Assembly: GCA_035548515.1 (NCBI GenBank)
Contig: DASZSW010000031.1
Coordinates: 31,945 to 95,944, forward strand
Reading direction: 5' to 3'
Length of the DNA stretch: 64,000 nt
DNA from: DASZQY01 sp035548515
Lineage (GTDB): Bacteria; Pseudomonadota; Alphaproteobacteria; Rhizobiales; Kaistiaceae
The first letter of the stretch is position 1. Every line of letters starts with the position of its first letter. Below are positions 27,416-36,026 of the stretch, piece by piece. The translations under genes were made by a program, and so were the position numbers. The notes under the pieces are model-generated. The model was not told where the DNA came from. It saw only the letters and a list, made by a program, of their open reading frames with translations, and did no database searches.

Positions 27416-28300
27416 ATGAAGGGAATCATCCTCGCGGGCGGTAGTGGCACGCGACTCTTCCCGCTGACCATCGCGGTGTCCAAGCAACTGCTGCCCGTGT
27501 ACGACAAACCGATGATCTACTACCCGCTGAGCGCGCTGATGCTCGCGGGCATCCGCGATATCCTCGTGATCAGCACGCCGCGCGACCTACCGCAGTTCCG
27601 CGCGCTGCTCGGCGACGGCTCGGCATTCGGCGTGTCGTTTTCCTATGCAGAGCAGGCGCAGCCGAACGGTCTCGCGGAGGCCTTCATCATCGGACGAAAA
27701 TTCGTTGGATCTGACCCGGTGGCTCTGATCCTCGGGGACAACATCTTCTACGGCGCCCACCTGTCCGATCTGATGCGGACAGCCGCGTCGCGGACCTCAG
27801 GGGCGACGGTGTTCGCCTATCGGGTGACCGATCCGGAGCGCTATGGTGTGGTGGCTTTCGACGCGACCACTGGCGCGGCCAGATCGATCGAGGAGAAGCC
27901 GAAGGTGCCGCAATCGAGCTGGGCGGTCACAGGGCTGTACTTCTACGACAACGCGGTTCTCGATATCGCCGCGGGCCTCAAGCCTTCGCCGCGCGGCGAA
28001 CTGGAGATCACGGACGTGAACCGCGCCTACCTAAAGGCAGGCACGCTGCGGGTGGAACGCATGGGGCGTGGCTTCGCCTGGCTCGATACCGGCACCCCGG
28101 ACAGCCTCAACGATGCATCGTCGTTCGTGCGCACGATCGAGCACCGGCAAGGGACGATGGTGATGTGCCCCGAGGAGATCGCACTGGAGCTTGGCCACGT
28201 CGATGCTTCGGCGGTGCTGGCGCGGGCCGATCAGCTCGGCAAGACGGATTACGCCGCGTATCTCCGGCGGCGCGTTCGCGAGATCGGCGAGGGCGCATGA
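27416..28300 (+). CDS. rmlA: Glucose-1-phosphate thymidylyltransferase
   Basis: A 294-residue enzyme that makes dTDP-glucose from glucose-1-phosphate and dTTP, the first step to dTDP-L-rhamnose for LPS or exopolysaccharide. The nucleotide-binding N terminus MKGIILAGGSGTRLFPLT and the LGDNIFYG motif are intact. The ATG at 27416 is chosen over an in-frame GTG three codons earlier because it matches the family start exactly. It overlaps rmlB by 4 bases, and rmlC follows, so rmlABC is one operon here. Confidence 0.95.
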   Translation: MKGIILAGGSGTRLFPLTIAVSKQLLPVYDKPMIYYPLSALMLAGIRDILVISTPRDLPQFRALLGDGSAFGVSFSYAEQAQPNGLAEAFIIGRKFVGSDPVALILGDNIFYGAHLSDLMRTAASRTSGATVFAYRVTDPERYGVVAFDATTGAARSIEEKPKVPQSSWAVTGLYFYDNAVLDIAAGLKPSPRGELEITDVNRAYLKAGTLRVERMGRGFAWLDTGTPDSLNDASSFVRTIEHRQGTMVMCPEEIALELGHVDASAVLARADQLGKTDYAAYLRRRVREIGEGA

Positions 28301-29349
28301 CGATCCTCGTCACCGGCGGCTGCGGCTTCATCGGCTCCAACTTCATCCTGGAGTGGCTGGCACAATCGGACGAGGCGGTGATCAACGTCGATTGCCTCAC
28401 CTATGCCGCCAACCCGAAGAATCTCGTCTCGCTTGCCGGCAGCAACCGGTATCGCCACGTCCATTGCTCGATCGGGGACGGTGACCGGATAAGCGCGCTG
28501 CTCGCTGAGAACGAGGTGCGCGCGGTGGTCAACTTTGCGGCGGAGAGTCACGTCGACCGGTCGATCCTCGGCCCAGCCGCGTTTGTCGAAACCAACGTCG
28601 TCGGCACGATGCGCCTGCTCGATGCCGTGCGCGGCTACTACGACGGCCTCGCGGCAGATGCACGGGCGCGGTTCCGCTTCGTGCATGTCTCGACCGACGA
28701 GGTCTATGGGACGCTCACGCCCGAGGCGAGGCCGTTCCGGGAGGGCGATCCGTACCGGCCGAACAGTCCCTATGCGGCGAGCAAGGCGGCTTCGGATCAT
28801 CTCGTGCGGGCTTATCGCGAGACTTATGGGTTGCCTACGCTCACCACCAACTGCTCCAACAACTACGGGCCTTACCATTTCCCGGAGAAGCTGATCCCGC
28901 TGGTCATCCTCAACGCGATCGCGGGCAAGGCGCTGCCGATCTATGGCGATGGGCTGAACGTGCGCGACTGGCTTTACGTCAGCGACCATTGCGCGGCGAT
29001 CCGGCTGGTGCTGGAGCGCGGACGCGTCGGCGAGACCTACAACATCGGCGGCAGCAGCGAGATGACCAACCTTGCGGTGGTGAATGAAATCTGCGCGGTG
29101 CTCGACGCGCAGCGCCCTGCCCTGCGGCCGTACGCGGACCAGATCACTTTCGTGCGGGACCGGCCGGGGCACGACCGGCGATATGCCGTCGACGCCGGAA
29201 AAATCCGGGCGGAGCTTGGCTGGAGGCCGACCGAGACGTTCGCTTCCGGTATCCGCAAGACGGTTGCATGGAATCTGGCAAACGAGACGTGGATCGCGGA
29301 CGTGACCAGCGGCGCCTACCGCAGCTGGATCGCGCGGCAGTACGCCTGA
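28297..29349 (+). CDS. rmlB: dTDP-glucose 4,6-dehydratase
   Basis: A 350-residue short-chain dehydrogenase-type enzyme that converts dTDP-glucose to dTDP-4-keto-6-deoxyglucose using bound NAD. The cofactor loop is TGGCGFIGSNF, followed by STDEVYG (active-site Asp/Glu) and the catalytic YAASKAASDH (YxxxK). The start ATG overlaps the rmlA stop, and the stop overlaps the rmlC start. The longer open frame upstream belongs to the rmlA region. Confidence 0.95.
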   Translation: MTILVTGGCGFIGSNFILEWLAQSDEAVINVDCLTYAANPKNLVSLAGSNRYRHVHCSIGDGDRISALLAENEVRAVVNFAAESHVDRSILGPAAFVETNVVGTMRLLDAVRGYYDGLAADARARFRFVHVSTDEVYGTLTPEARPFREGDPYRPNSPYAASKAASDHLVRAYRETYGLPTLTTNCSNNYGPYHFPEKLIPLVILNAIAGKALPIYGDGLNVRDWLYVSDHCAAIRLVLERGRVGETYNIGGSSEMTNLAVVNEICAVLDAQRPALRPYADQITFVRDRPGHDRRYAVDAGKIRAELGWRPTETFASGIRKTVAWNLANETWIADVTSGAYRSWIARQYA

Positions 29350-29900
29350 TGCCGGCAACGCGGCTCGCCATTCCCGACGTCGTGCTGTTCGAGCCGAAGG
29401 TATTCCCGGACGACCGCGGGCATTTTTTCGAAAGCTTCAACGCGCGCGAGTTCGAGCTGGCGACCGGTGTCGCTGCCACGTTCGTGCAGGACAACCAATC
29501 GCGCTCGGCACGCACGGTGCTGCGCGGCCTCCACTACCAGCTGGCTCCGCACGCCCAGGGTAAGTTGGTTCGGGTGGCGAGCGGGGCTGTGTTCGACGTG
29601 GCCGTCGACATCCGGCGGTCGTCGCCGACGTTTGGCCGCTGGGTTAGCGCGGAGCTGTCTGCCGAAAACCGCCGGCAGATGTGGATCCCCGTGGGCTTCG
29701 CGCACGGTTTTCTCTCGCTCAGCGAGCATGCGGACGTGCTCTACAAGACAACGACGTACTACGCACCGACGCACGAGCGATGCATCTTGTGGAGCGATCC
29801 CACGATTGCGATCGCCTGGCCTATGGCGGGCGAGAGCCCACGTCTTTCAGCGAAGGACGCCGCGGCCCCGCTTCTGGGGGCGGCGGAAGTCTTTGCCTGA
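29349..29900 (+). CDS. rmlC: dTDP-4-dehydrorhamnose 3,5-epimerase
   Basis: A 183-residue cupin-fold epimerase, the third step to dTDP-rhamnose. The motifs FFESFNAREF, DNQSRSARTVLRGLHYQ (catalytic His) and WIPVGFAHGFLSL are intact. Its start overlaps the rmlB stop by one base. The expected last gene, rmlD (dTDP-4-dehydrorhamnose reductase), does not follow; a tRNA on the other strand comes next. Confidence 0.94.
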   Translation: MPATRLAIPDVVLFEPKVFPDDRGHFFESFNAREFELATGVAATFVQDNQSRSARTVLRGLHYQLAPHAQGKLVRVASGAVFDVAVDIRRSSPTFGRWVSAELSAENRRQMWIPVGFAHGFLSLSEHADVLYKTTTYYAPTHERCILWSDPTIAIAWPMAGESPRLSAKDAAAPLLGAAEVFA

Positions 29901-29909
29901 GACGGGAAG

Positions 29910-29985
29910 TGGTGCCCAGGGCCGGAATCGAACCAGCGACACGCGGATTTTCAATCCGCTGCTCTACCAACTGAGCTACCTGGGC
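29910..29985 (-). tRNA. tRNA-Phe (GAA anticodon)
   Basis: A 76-nt cloverleaf with encoded CCA. Acceptor stem GCCCAGG/CCTGGGC, D-loop AGTTGGTA, anticodon stem GCGGA/TCCGC with loop TTGAAAA (anticodon GAA), T-loop TTCGATT, and 3' ACCA. All stems pair fully. It lies between convergent rmlC and a hydrolase gene. Confidence 0.97.
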
Positions 29986-29988
29986 CCG

Positions 29989-30005
29989 CCGGCCCAAAGG
30001 GCCGG
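29989..30005. terminator. Hairpin between the hydrolase gene and tRNA-Phe
   Basis: CCGGCCC-aaa-GGGCCGG forms a 7-bp stem with a 3-base loop, followed on the plus strand by AAAAC. It may terminate the hydrolase transcript before the tRNA. There is no real U tract on the minus strand. Confidence 0.35.
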
Positions 30006-30044
30006 AAAACGTCGCGGGGTTATATTGAATGGCCCCCGGGGTGT

Positions 30045-30719
30045 CTAGCCGATCAGGCCATCGATCCACGCGGCCAATGTATCGGCCAGTTCGGCCATGA
30101 CATCGGCTTCCCTGCGGCCGGTTTTCGCCGGCACGCGGAAGGAATGATCGGCCTCGGGGATCAGGTGGAGAGTGGCCCGCGGGCCGAGCTTCTCCACCGC
30201 CGGCTGGAGCAGATCGATCTCCGCCAGTTCGTCTCGCGTCCCTTGCAGGAACAGCATCGGCACGTTCACGTCGGCGAGATGATCGGCTCGGGTCGTCGCC
30301 GGTTTGCCTGGTGGATGGAGCGGGAAGCCGATGAAGGCCAGGCCCGCCACGCCCAACGGCACGCCGGCCTCGGCCTGCGACGTCATGCGGCCGCCGAAAG
30401 ATTTGCCGCCCGCGACGATGGGCAGCTTCAGCCTCGCCGCTTCCGCGACGGCGCCGCGCACTGCGGCGTGGGCGGCGGCGGGCGCATCAGGACGGCGGCT
30501 CCCGGCCTCGGCGTTGGGGAACTGGTACCGGAGCGTCGCAATGCCGCGCTCGGCCAGCAACGGCGCGAACTTCACCAGGAACGACTGCTCCATCCCGGAA
30601 CCGGCCGCGGGAGCAAGCACGTAGACGGCGCGGGCATTGGCGGGAAGTGTGAGGAGGCCAGATACCGTGCGCTCGCCATCGATGTGGATCGTCAGCGGCG
30701 TGGCGTCACTCTTCGCCAT
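30045..30719 (-). CDS. Alpha/beta-hydrolase (KAN/dienelactone-hydrolase-like)
   Basis: A 224-residue soluble alpha/beta-hydrolase. The oxyanion region VYVLAPAAGSGMEQSFL, the nucleophile elbow GGKSFGGR (Ser), the acid position in LFLQGTRDELAE (Asp) and the His in EADHSFRVP form a complete triad. Similar proteins carry the label predicted alpha/beta-hydrolase of KAN type; substrate unknown. The start at 30719 lies just inside the 3' end of yacG (overlap of 14 bases), so it is likely translated from the maf-yacG message. Confidence 0.78.
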   Translation of the reverse strand: MAKSDATPLTIHIDGERTVSGLLTLPANARAVYVLAPAAGSGMEQSFLVKFAPLLAERGIATLRYQFPNAEAGSRRPDAPAAAHAAVRGAVAEAARLKLPIVAGGKSFGGRMTSQAEAGVPLGVAGLAFIGFPLHPPGKPATTRADHLADVNVPMLFLQGTRDELAEIDLLQPAVEKLGPRATLHLIPEADHSFRVPAKTGRREADVMAELADTLAAWIDGLIG

Positions 30720-30924
30720 CTTCGCCCTCGGCTTGCGCCTGCGGTTCCGTTTCCGCAGCGGCAATGGCGTAGCCGCCAGTGAGCCACTTGCCGAGGTCGA
30801 GATCGGCGCAGCGTTTGGAACTGAAGGGATGGAACTCGCGCACTGACGGCTTGCCGCAGATCGGACACTTGCGCGGGCGATAGAGGGGAACGACCGCGGC
30901 GCCTTCTGCCTTGGCGCGCGTCAT
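30706..30924 (-). CDS. yacG: DNA gyrase inhibitor YacG family, with one zinc-ligand Cys replaced by Ser
   Basis: A 72-residue protein. The core CPICGKPSVREFHPFSSKRCADLDLGKW matches the YacG zinc finger, whose canonical pattern is C-x2-C ... F-C-S-x-R-C. Here the third Cys is Ser (codon AGT), leaving three of four ligands. In E. coli YacG binds GyrB and inhibits gyrase, and needs zinc for its fold. It overlaps maf at its start (shared ATGA) and the hydrolase at its end. The acidic C-terminal tail is normal. Confidence 0.85.
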   Translation of the reverse strand: MTRAKAEGAAVVPLYRPRKCPICGKPSVREFHPFSSKRCADLDLGKWLTGGYAIAAAETEPQAQAEGEDGEE

Positions 30925-31547
30925 CAGCCGGGGCTCAGCCAGTTGAAATGGACGGGGTAGCCGTCGCCGGTGAGCAGCGTCATCACCTCGTAGAGCGGCA
31001 GCCCGACGACGTTGGAATACGAGCCGTTGAGCTTCACGACGAAGCCGCCTGCGAAGCCCTGGATGGCGTAGCCGCCGGCCTTGCCGCGCCATTCTCCGGA
31101 GGCGAGGTAAGACTCGATGTCCTCGCGCGACAGGCGCTTGAAACGGACGCGGGTTTCAACCAGGCGGCGGCGGATGGTGCCCTTGGCGTTGGCGAAAGCG
31201 AGCCCGGTGTAGACGCGATGCGAGCGGCCGCTGAGCTGGCGGAGGCACGCGGCGGCCTCTTCGATCAGCTCCGCCTTCGGCATGATGCGGCGGCCGACGG
31301 CCACCACGGTGTCGGCGGCGAGGAACAGGGCGTTGGCGAGATCGGGATCGTCTTTCGCCAGATCCATCGCCGCGGCGAGTTTCTCCTGCGACAGGCGGCG
31401 CGCGAGGTTTCGTGGCACCTCGTTCTTCAGCGGCGTCTCGTCGATGGACGACGGCATGATGCGGTCGGGCTCGACGCCCAGCTGGTTGAGCAGCGCGAGG
31501 CGGCGGGGCGAACCCGAGGCGAGCACGAATTTGAGGCGTCCGGCCAT
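30924..31547 (-). CDS. maf: Maf family nucleoside triphosphate pyrophosphatase
   Basis: A 207-residue Maf/HAM1-fold enzyme that hydrolyses non-canonical or pyrimidine nucleoside triphosphates to monophosphates. The N-terminal motif LASGSPRRLALLNQLG, the SSIDETP region, ADTVVAVGRR, the SGRSHRVYTGLA region and AGGYAIQGFAG are intact. Its stop overlaps the yacG start. infA lies 44 bp upstream, giving the conserved alphaproteobacterial order infA-maf-yacG. Confidence 0.93.
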   Translation of the reverse strand: MAGRLKFVLASGSPRRLALLNQLGVEPDRIMPSSIDETPLKNEVPRNLARRLSQEKLAAAMDLAKDDPDLANALFLAADTVVAVGRRIMPKAELIEEAAACLRQLSGRSHRVYTGLAFANAKGTIRRRLVETRVRFKRLSREDIESYLASGEWRGKAGGYAIQGFAGGFVVKLNGSYSNVVGLPLYEVMTLLTGDGYPVHFNWLSPG

Positions 31548-31591
31548 GGCGTTGTCTTCGGCAACCTCGGACCGGCAGCGCCGGCAGCGGA

Positions 31592-31810
31592 CTACTTGAA
31601 GCGGTAGGTGACGCGGCCCTTGGTCAGGTCGTAGGGCGTCATCTCGACAAGGACCTTGTCGCCGGCGAGCACACGGATGCGGTTCTTGCGCATGCGACCG
31701 GCGGTATGGGCGATGATCTCGTGGCCGTTTTCCAGCTTCACGCGGAAGGTCGCGTTGGGCAGAAGCTCGGATACGACACCGGGCAGTTCGATAATCTCTT
31801 CCTTGGCCAT
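31592..31810 (-). CDS. infA: Translation initiation factor IF-1
   Basis: A 72-residue S1/OB-fold protein that binds the ribosomal A site with IF-2 and IF-3. The whole chain matches: MAKEEIIELPGVVSELLPNA at the start, ENGHEIIAHTAGRMRKNRIR in the middle, and VEMTPYDLTKGRVTYRFK at the end. The length is exactly typical. It heads the infA-maf-yacG group. Confidence 0.97.
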   Translation of the reverse strand: MAKEEIIELPGVVSELLPNATFRVKLENGHEIIAHTAGRMRKNRIRVLAGDKVLVEMTPYDLTKGRVTYRFK

Positions 31811-31897
31811 TCTATTCCTTGATTGAATCGCAGGGGCCGCCCCCGAGCGAAAACGCGCGGGAACCTAGCGGATTATCCCCAGGAAGGGAACCGCAGC

Positions 31898-33193
31898 TCA
31901 CGCCTTGTTCAGACGGATCGAAACGGAGCGGGCGTGGGCGGCAAGACCCTCGGATTCCGCCAGAGTCATGGCCGCCGGGGCGAGCGCGCGAAGCTGATCG
32001 GGGCCGAGCTTCAGCAGCGTCGTGCGCTTCAGGAAATCGAGCACACCCAGCCCGGACGAGAAGCGTGCCGAACGGGCGGTCGGCAACACGTGGTTGGGCC
32101 CGCCGACGTAGTCGCCGATGACTTCCGGCGTGTGGCGGCCGAGGAAGACGGCGCCGGCGTTACGGACCTTGGCAAGCAGCGCTTCAGGCTCGGCAACGGC
32201 GAGTTCCAGGTGCTCGGGCGCGATGCGGTTCGCAAGTTCCATGGCTGCGGCCATTGAAGCCACGACGATGATGGCGCCGACGTCGCGCCACGCGACACCT
32301 GCCGTATCCGCGCGTGGCAGAGACTTGAGCTGGCGTTCGACCGCGGCCGCGACGTCATCGGCCAGCGATGCGGAATCAGTGACGAGGATCGCCTGCGCGG
32401 CCGCGTCGTGCTCGGCCTGAGCGAGAAGATCGGACGCGATCCAGTCGGGGTCGTTTGCGGCGTCGGCGACGACGCACACCTCGGACGGGCCGGCGATGAG
32501 GTCGATCCCAACGGTACCGAACACCTGCCGCTTGGCGGCGGCGACATAAGCATTGCCCGGGCCCATGATCTTGGCGACCGGCGCGATACTGGCGGTGCCG
32601 TAGGCGAGCGCAGCGATCGCCTGCGCACCGCCGATGCGGTAGATCTCGTCGACGCCGGCGATCGACGCGGCGTAGAGCACCAGCGGATTGATCCTGCCGC
32701 CCGGCGTCGGCGTGACCATGACAATGCGCTCGACGCCGGCGACGCGCGCCGGCACGGCGTTCATCAGCACCGAGCTTGGGTAGGCGGCCGTGCCGCCGGG
32801 GACGTAAAGCCCGACGGCCTCGATCGCCGTCCAGCGCATGCCGAGTTCGACACCTGCAGCGTCGGTGTAACGGTCATCGGCGGGTACCTGACGGCGGTGG
32901 AACGATTCGATGCGATCGCGGGCGAGCAGCAGCGCAGCGCGCTGTTCATCGGTGACGCTCGCTTCGGCCGCCTGGATGTCGATGTCGGAAACGCGCAGCT
33001 GTTCGGGCTCGAGCGCGAGGCGATCGAACTTCTCGGTGTGCTCGACCAGAGCCGCATCGCCGCGGGTACGCACATCCTCGATGATGGTGCGCACCGCGTG
33101 GGCGACGTCCTCCGCGACCTCGCGCTTCATCGCGAGGAGCGCGCCGAAGCGAGTCTCGAAATCGGAATCGGACTGGTTGAGTCGAATGGCCAA
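31898..33193 (-). CDS. hisD: Histidinol dehydrogenase
   Basis: A 431-residue zinc enzyme that performs the last two steps of histidine synthesis (L-histidinol to L-histidine, two NAD+). The signature IAGPSEVCVVADAANDPDWIA, the zinc-site segment LLAQAEHDAAAQAILVT and GGPNHVLPTARSARFSSGLG are intact. It sits upstream of infA and downstream of a DUF2948 gene, a conserved arrangement in Hyphomicrobiales; the usual UPF0262 and low-molecular-weight phosphatase genes between hisD and infA are absent. Confidence 0.95.
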   Translation of the reverse strand: MAIRLNQSDSDFETRFGALLAMKREVAEDVAHAVRTIIEDVRTRGDAALVEHTEKFDRLALEPEQLRVSDIDIQAAEASVTDEQRAALLLARDRIESFHRRQVPADDRYTDAAGVELGMRWTAIEAVGLYVPGGTAAYPSSVLMNAVPARVAGVERIVMVTPTPGGRINPLVLYAASIAGVDEIYRIGGAQAIAALAYGTASIAPVAKIMGPGNAYVAAAKRQVFGTVGIDLIAGPSEVCVVADAANDPDWIASDLLAQAEHDAAAQAILVTDSASLADDVAAAVERQLKSLPRADTAGVAWRDVGAIIVVASMAAAMELANRIAPEHLELAVAEPEALLAKVRNAGAVFLGRHTPEVIGDYVGGPNHVLPTARSARFSSGLGVLDFLKRTTLLKLGPDQLRALAPAAMTLAESEGLAAHARSVSIRLNKA

Positions 33194-33230
33194 GCGCGGG
33201 GTCCTCGAGGTCGTTGGCGACCCCTATACC

Positions 33231-33686
33231 CTAGGCTTCCGCTTTCGTCTCGTGGTTCGGCTTGGCGCGCGTGGCCCAGGCAGCGCCGATGTCGGCAAGC
33301 CGCGCCTCGATCACCTCGACGCTGAGGCGGACGGCGCCACCGCCAGCAAAGGTCAGCTCAACGATGCCGGCAGGATTGTCGGTGAAGGCGAAGCGGACGG
33401 CGAGCAGTTCCAACACGGCGTCGGGCTTGGCGCGATCGATGCCGCCGGTCTGCACCTTCAGCACGCGATCGAAGGTGAGCGCGGCGCGGCGGCGCTCGTA
33501 GTCCTGCCGCTTGCCGTCGTCGGCCTTCTCCCAGGTGAAGCGATTCATCGCGAGAGCGAAGCGGTACTCGGCGGGGAGGTAGACCATGTCGCCGACCTTC
33601 AGGACCGCGTCCTGAACGTAGGCGGAGACGACGGCGAGGTCTTCCTCATCGATCGCGGCGACGCGGAGTTGATCGGGATCAGCCAT
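33231..33686 (-). CDS. DUF2948 family protein
   Basis: A 151-residue protein of a family confined to alphaproteobacteria and usually found between murA and hisD, as here. The conserved N-terminal block AAIDEEDLAVVSAYVQDAVLKVGDMVYLP identifies it. Function unknown. The ATG at 33686 gives the normal length; an in-frame ATG at 33728 would add 14 residues. It lies 37 bp upstream of hisD and is probably co-transcribed. Confidence 0.82.
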   Translation of the reverse strand: MADPDQLRVAAIDEEDLAVVSAYVQDAVLKVGDMVYLPAEYRFALAMNRFTWEKADDGKRQDYERRRAALTFDRVLKVQTGGIDRAKPDAVLELLAVRFAFTDNPAGIVELTFAGGGAVRLSVEVIEARLADIGAAWATRAKPNHETKAEA

Positions 33687-33793
33687 GAGTTCGGTCCGGT
33701 TGTACTTGCGCCAGAGGTAGGATGGCATGAGGGGCTGTGCAAGACGCCCCGAAAACGCAGATCGATTGTCGCTGTCGGGGTCGAGCCTTCTGG

Positions 33794-34633
33794 TCAAACC
33801 TTCCCCTGCAACGCGATCCCGGCCTCGGCCAGTCTCGCGGCGCGGGCGACTGACTCCTCGCTTTCGCCGTCCTCGATGAGCCAGCAGGCGGAGAGGACCG
33901 TCTGGCCGATAAACCAACCGAGGATGCGCTCGCGTTCGACGCCGAGGCGCTCGGCGAAGATGGCGACGCGGCGGGACATGAATTCGGAATCGAGTTGGAA
34001 GGGATAGAACTCCGCCGGATTGCGGATCGAGGCGGCGGTCTCGTACGCGCTCTCGCCGACAACGCCTTTCGGATCGATGACGAGCCAGCCGTCCGCTTCG
34101 TCGCGCAGGATGTTGGCGTGATGGAGGTCGCCGTGGAGCAGGTATGGCTTGCCCTGCGATGCGGCGAGATCGCGGAAGATGCCCTCGCCCCTGTCGAGCA
34201 GGCGCTGCGGCAGGCGGCGATGGACAGGGCGCGCACGCTGGCGGGTGAAGCCTTCGGCCCAATCCTGGATGGTCGGCCAGCCGGCGGGCGGCTTGCGGCC
34301 GTGGTGCAGCTTCAGCATGACGCCGGCGATGATGTGGGTCGCTTCCTCGTCGCGGCCGTCGGCGACCAGTTCGGCCAGCGACGTGCCGGGTACCGCACGC
34401 TGGAGCAGCACCGCACCGCGGTCCTCGCGCAGCACGCGGACAGCGCCGCGGCCGGCGAAGGCGCGGAGCCAGCGCGGCGCCAGAGCCTCGTCATTCGCGC
34501 CGGACAGGATTTTCAGGACGGCGGGCTCGCGGCCGCTCCGCACGGGATATAGACGCGCGGTGCGCGTCACGATTTCGTCTGCGCTCTCGCGCGTCAGTCC
34601 CCAGCGGTCGAGATAACCGGCGAGCTCGTCCAC
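33794..34633 (-). CDS. Aminoglycoside/hydroxyurea-type phosphotransferase (APH(6)-like)
   Basis: A 279-residue kinase-like protein. The Brenner motif LLHGDLHHANILR (catalytic Asp) and the metal-binding VIDPKGVVGE match the streptomycin 6-phosphotransferase / hydroxyurea resistance group (PF04655), as does the N-terminal ATP-binding half (AVLKILSGANDEALAPRWL). It may modify an antibiotic or an unknown metabolite; resistance is not proven. The GTG start abuts the murA stop, so it is read through from murA. Base composition matches its neighbours. Confidence 0.82.
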   Translation of the reverse strand: MDELAGYLDRWGLTRESADEIVTRTARLYPVRSGREPAVLKILSGANDEALAPRWLRAFAGRGAVRVLREDRGAVLLQRAVPGTSLAELVADGRDEEATHIIAGVMLKLHHGRKPPAGWPTIQDWAEGFTRQRARPVHRRLPQRLLDRGEGIFRDLAASQGKPYLLHGDLHHANILRDEADGWLVIDPKGVVGESAYETAASIRNPAEFYPFQLDSEFMSRRVAIFAERLGVERERILGWFIGQTVLSACWLIEDGESEESVARAARLAEAGIALQGKV

Positions 34634-35923
34634 CTATGCCGTGAGCCGCTCGATGGCCGCACCGCACGCGCCGAGCTTCTCCTCGATGCGTTCGAAGCCG
34701 CGATCGAGGTGGTAGACGCGGTTGACGGTCGTCTCGCCTTCCGCAGCGAGGCCGGCGATCACCAGCGACACCGATGCGCGGAGGTCGGTCGCCATCACCT
34801 GTGCACCGGTCAGCTTACCGACGCCGTTGATGGTCGCGACCTGGCCATCGAGGTGAATGTCGGCGCCGAGACGGGCCAACTCCTGCACGTGCATGAAGCG
34901 ATTCTCGAAGATGGTCTCGCGGATGTGCGACGTGCCGTTCGACTTGGCGACCAGCGCCATGAGCTGGGCCTGGAGGTCGGTGGCGAAGCCGGGGAACGGC
35001 GCCGTCGTGACGTCGACCGGGGCAAGGCCGTGGCCGTTGCGCTTGATGCGCAGGCCATGGTTGGTGGCGGTGATCTCGGCGCCGACCTGGCGCAGGATTT
35101 CGATCGGTGTCTCCAGCGTGTCGGTGGTGGCGCCCTCGAGGAAGACGTCGCCGCCGGTGGCAGCAACTGCCATGGCGTAGGTGCCCGCCTCGATGCGATC
35201 GGGCATGACGGCGTGACGGGCGGCGTTCAGTGACGGAACGCCCTCAATGTGGATCGTGGCGGTGCCGGCGCCGGAAATTTTGGCGCCCATCTTGGTGAGG
35301 CAGGCGGCGAGGTCGACGATCTCGGGCTCGCGCGCGGCGTTCTCGATGACGCTCTCGCCCTTGGCCAGAGAGGCGGCCATCATCGCGACGTGGGTGGCGC
35401 CGACGGTGACCTTGGGGAACGTGACGCGGGCGCCACGCAGGCCATTCTTCGCCTTGGCATAAACGTAGCCGGCTTCGATCTCGATGTCCGCGCCGAGCGT
35501 CTTCAGCGCGTCGATGAAGAAGTCCACGGGACGCGTACCGATGGCGCAGCCACCGGGGAGCGACACCTTGGCCTCGCCCATGCGGGCGACGAGCGGGCCG
35601 ACGACCCAGAATGAGGCACGCATGCGCGAGACCAGATCGTAGGGCGCGGTGGTGTCGACGATGTCGCCGGCGCGGAGCTCGATCGATTCGCCGGCAAGCC
35701 CGTTCTGGCCGCTGCGCTTGCCGAGAACCATGCAATCGACGCCATGGTTGCCGAGGATGCGCTTCAACAGCGCGACATCGGCGAGGCGGGGAACATTGTC
35801 GAGGGTGAGGGTCTCGCGCGTCAGCAGCGAGGCGATCATCAGCGGCAGGGCGGCGTTCTTGGCGCCGGAAATCGGGATCGTGCCGTTCAGACGATTGCCG
35901 CCGACGATGCGGATACGATCCAT
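34634..35923 (-). CDS. murA: UDP-N-acetylglucosamine 1-carboxyvinyltransferase
   Basis: A 429-residue cytoplasmic enzyme that makes the first committed step of murein synthesis, adding enolpyruvate from PEP to UDP-GlcNAc. The N-terminal substrate loop NGTIPISGAKNAALPLM and the fosfomycin-target Cys in LPGGCAIGTRPVD are intact, so it should be fosfomycin-sensitive. The start at 35923 (MDRIRIVGGNRL) is the family start; the frame is open further upstream but non-homologous. It leads a run murA-APH-DUF2948-hisD. Confidence 0.95.
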   Translation of the reverse strand: MDRIRIVGGNRLNGTIPISGAKNAALPLMIASLLTRETLTLDNVPRLADVALLKRILGNHGVDCMVLGKRSGQNGLAGESIELRAGDIVDTTAPYDLVSRMRASFWVVGPLVARMGEAKVSLPGGCAIGTRPVDFFIDALKTLGADIEIEAGYVYAKAKNGLRGARVTFPKVTVGATHVAMMAASLAKGESVIENAAREPEIVDLAACLTKMGAKISGAGTATIHIEGVPSLNAARHAVMPDRIEAGTYAMAVAATGGDVFLEGATTDTLETPIEILRQVGAEITATNHGLRIKRNGHGLAPVDVTTAPFPGFATDLQAQLMALVAKSNGTSHIRETIFENRFMHVQELARLGADIHLDGQVATINGVGKLTGAQVMATDLRASVSLVIAGLAAEGETTVNRVYHLDRGFERIEEKLGACGAAIERLTA

Positions 35924-36026
35924 GGAAGTCGCCCCTGCCCTCGGAAACCGGCGCAGACTATGCGCCGGAGGTGAAGGGTCATCTAACGCGGGATTAGGGC
36001 GGCTACAAGGACGCGGCGTGGCGGGA

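Noticed and set aside
28165..28296. Upstream extension of rmlB inside rmlA
   Set aside because: The sequence is the rmlA 3' end in another frame; the dehydratase begins at MTILVTGGCGFIG (28297).
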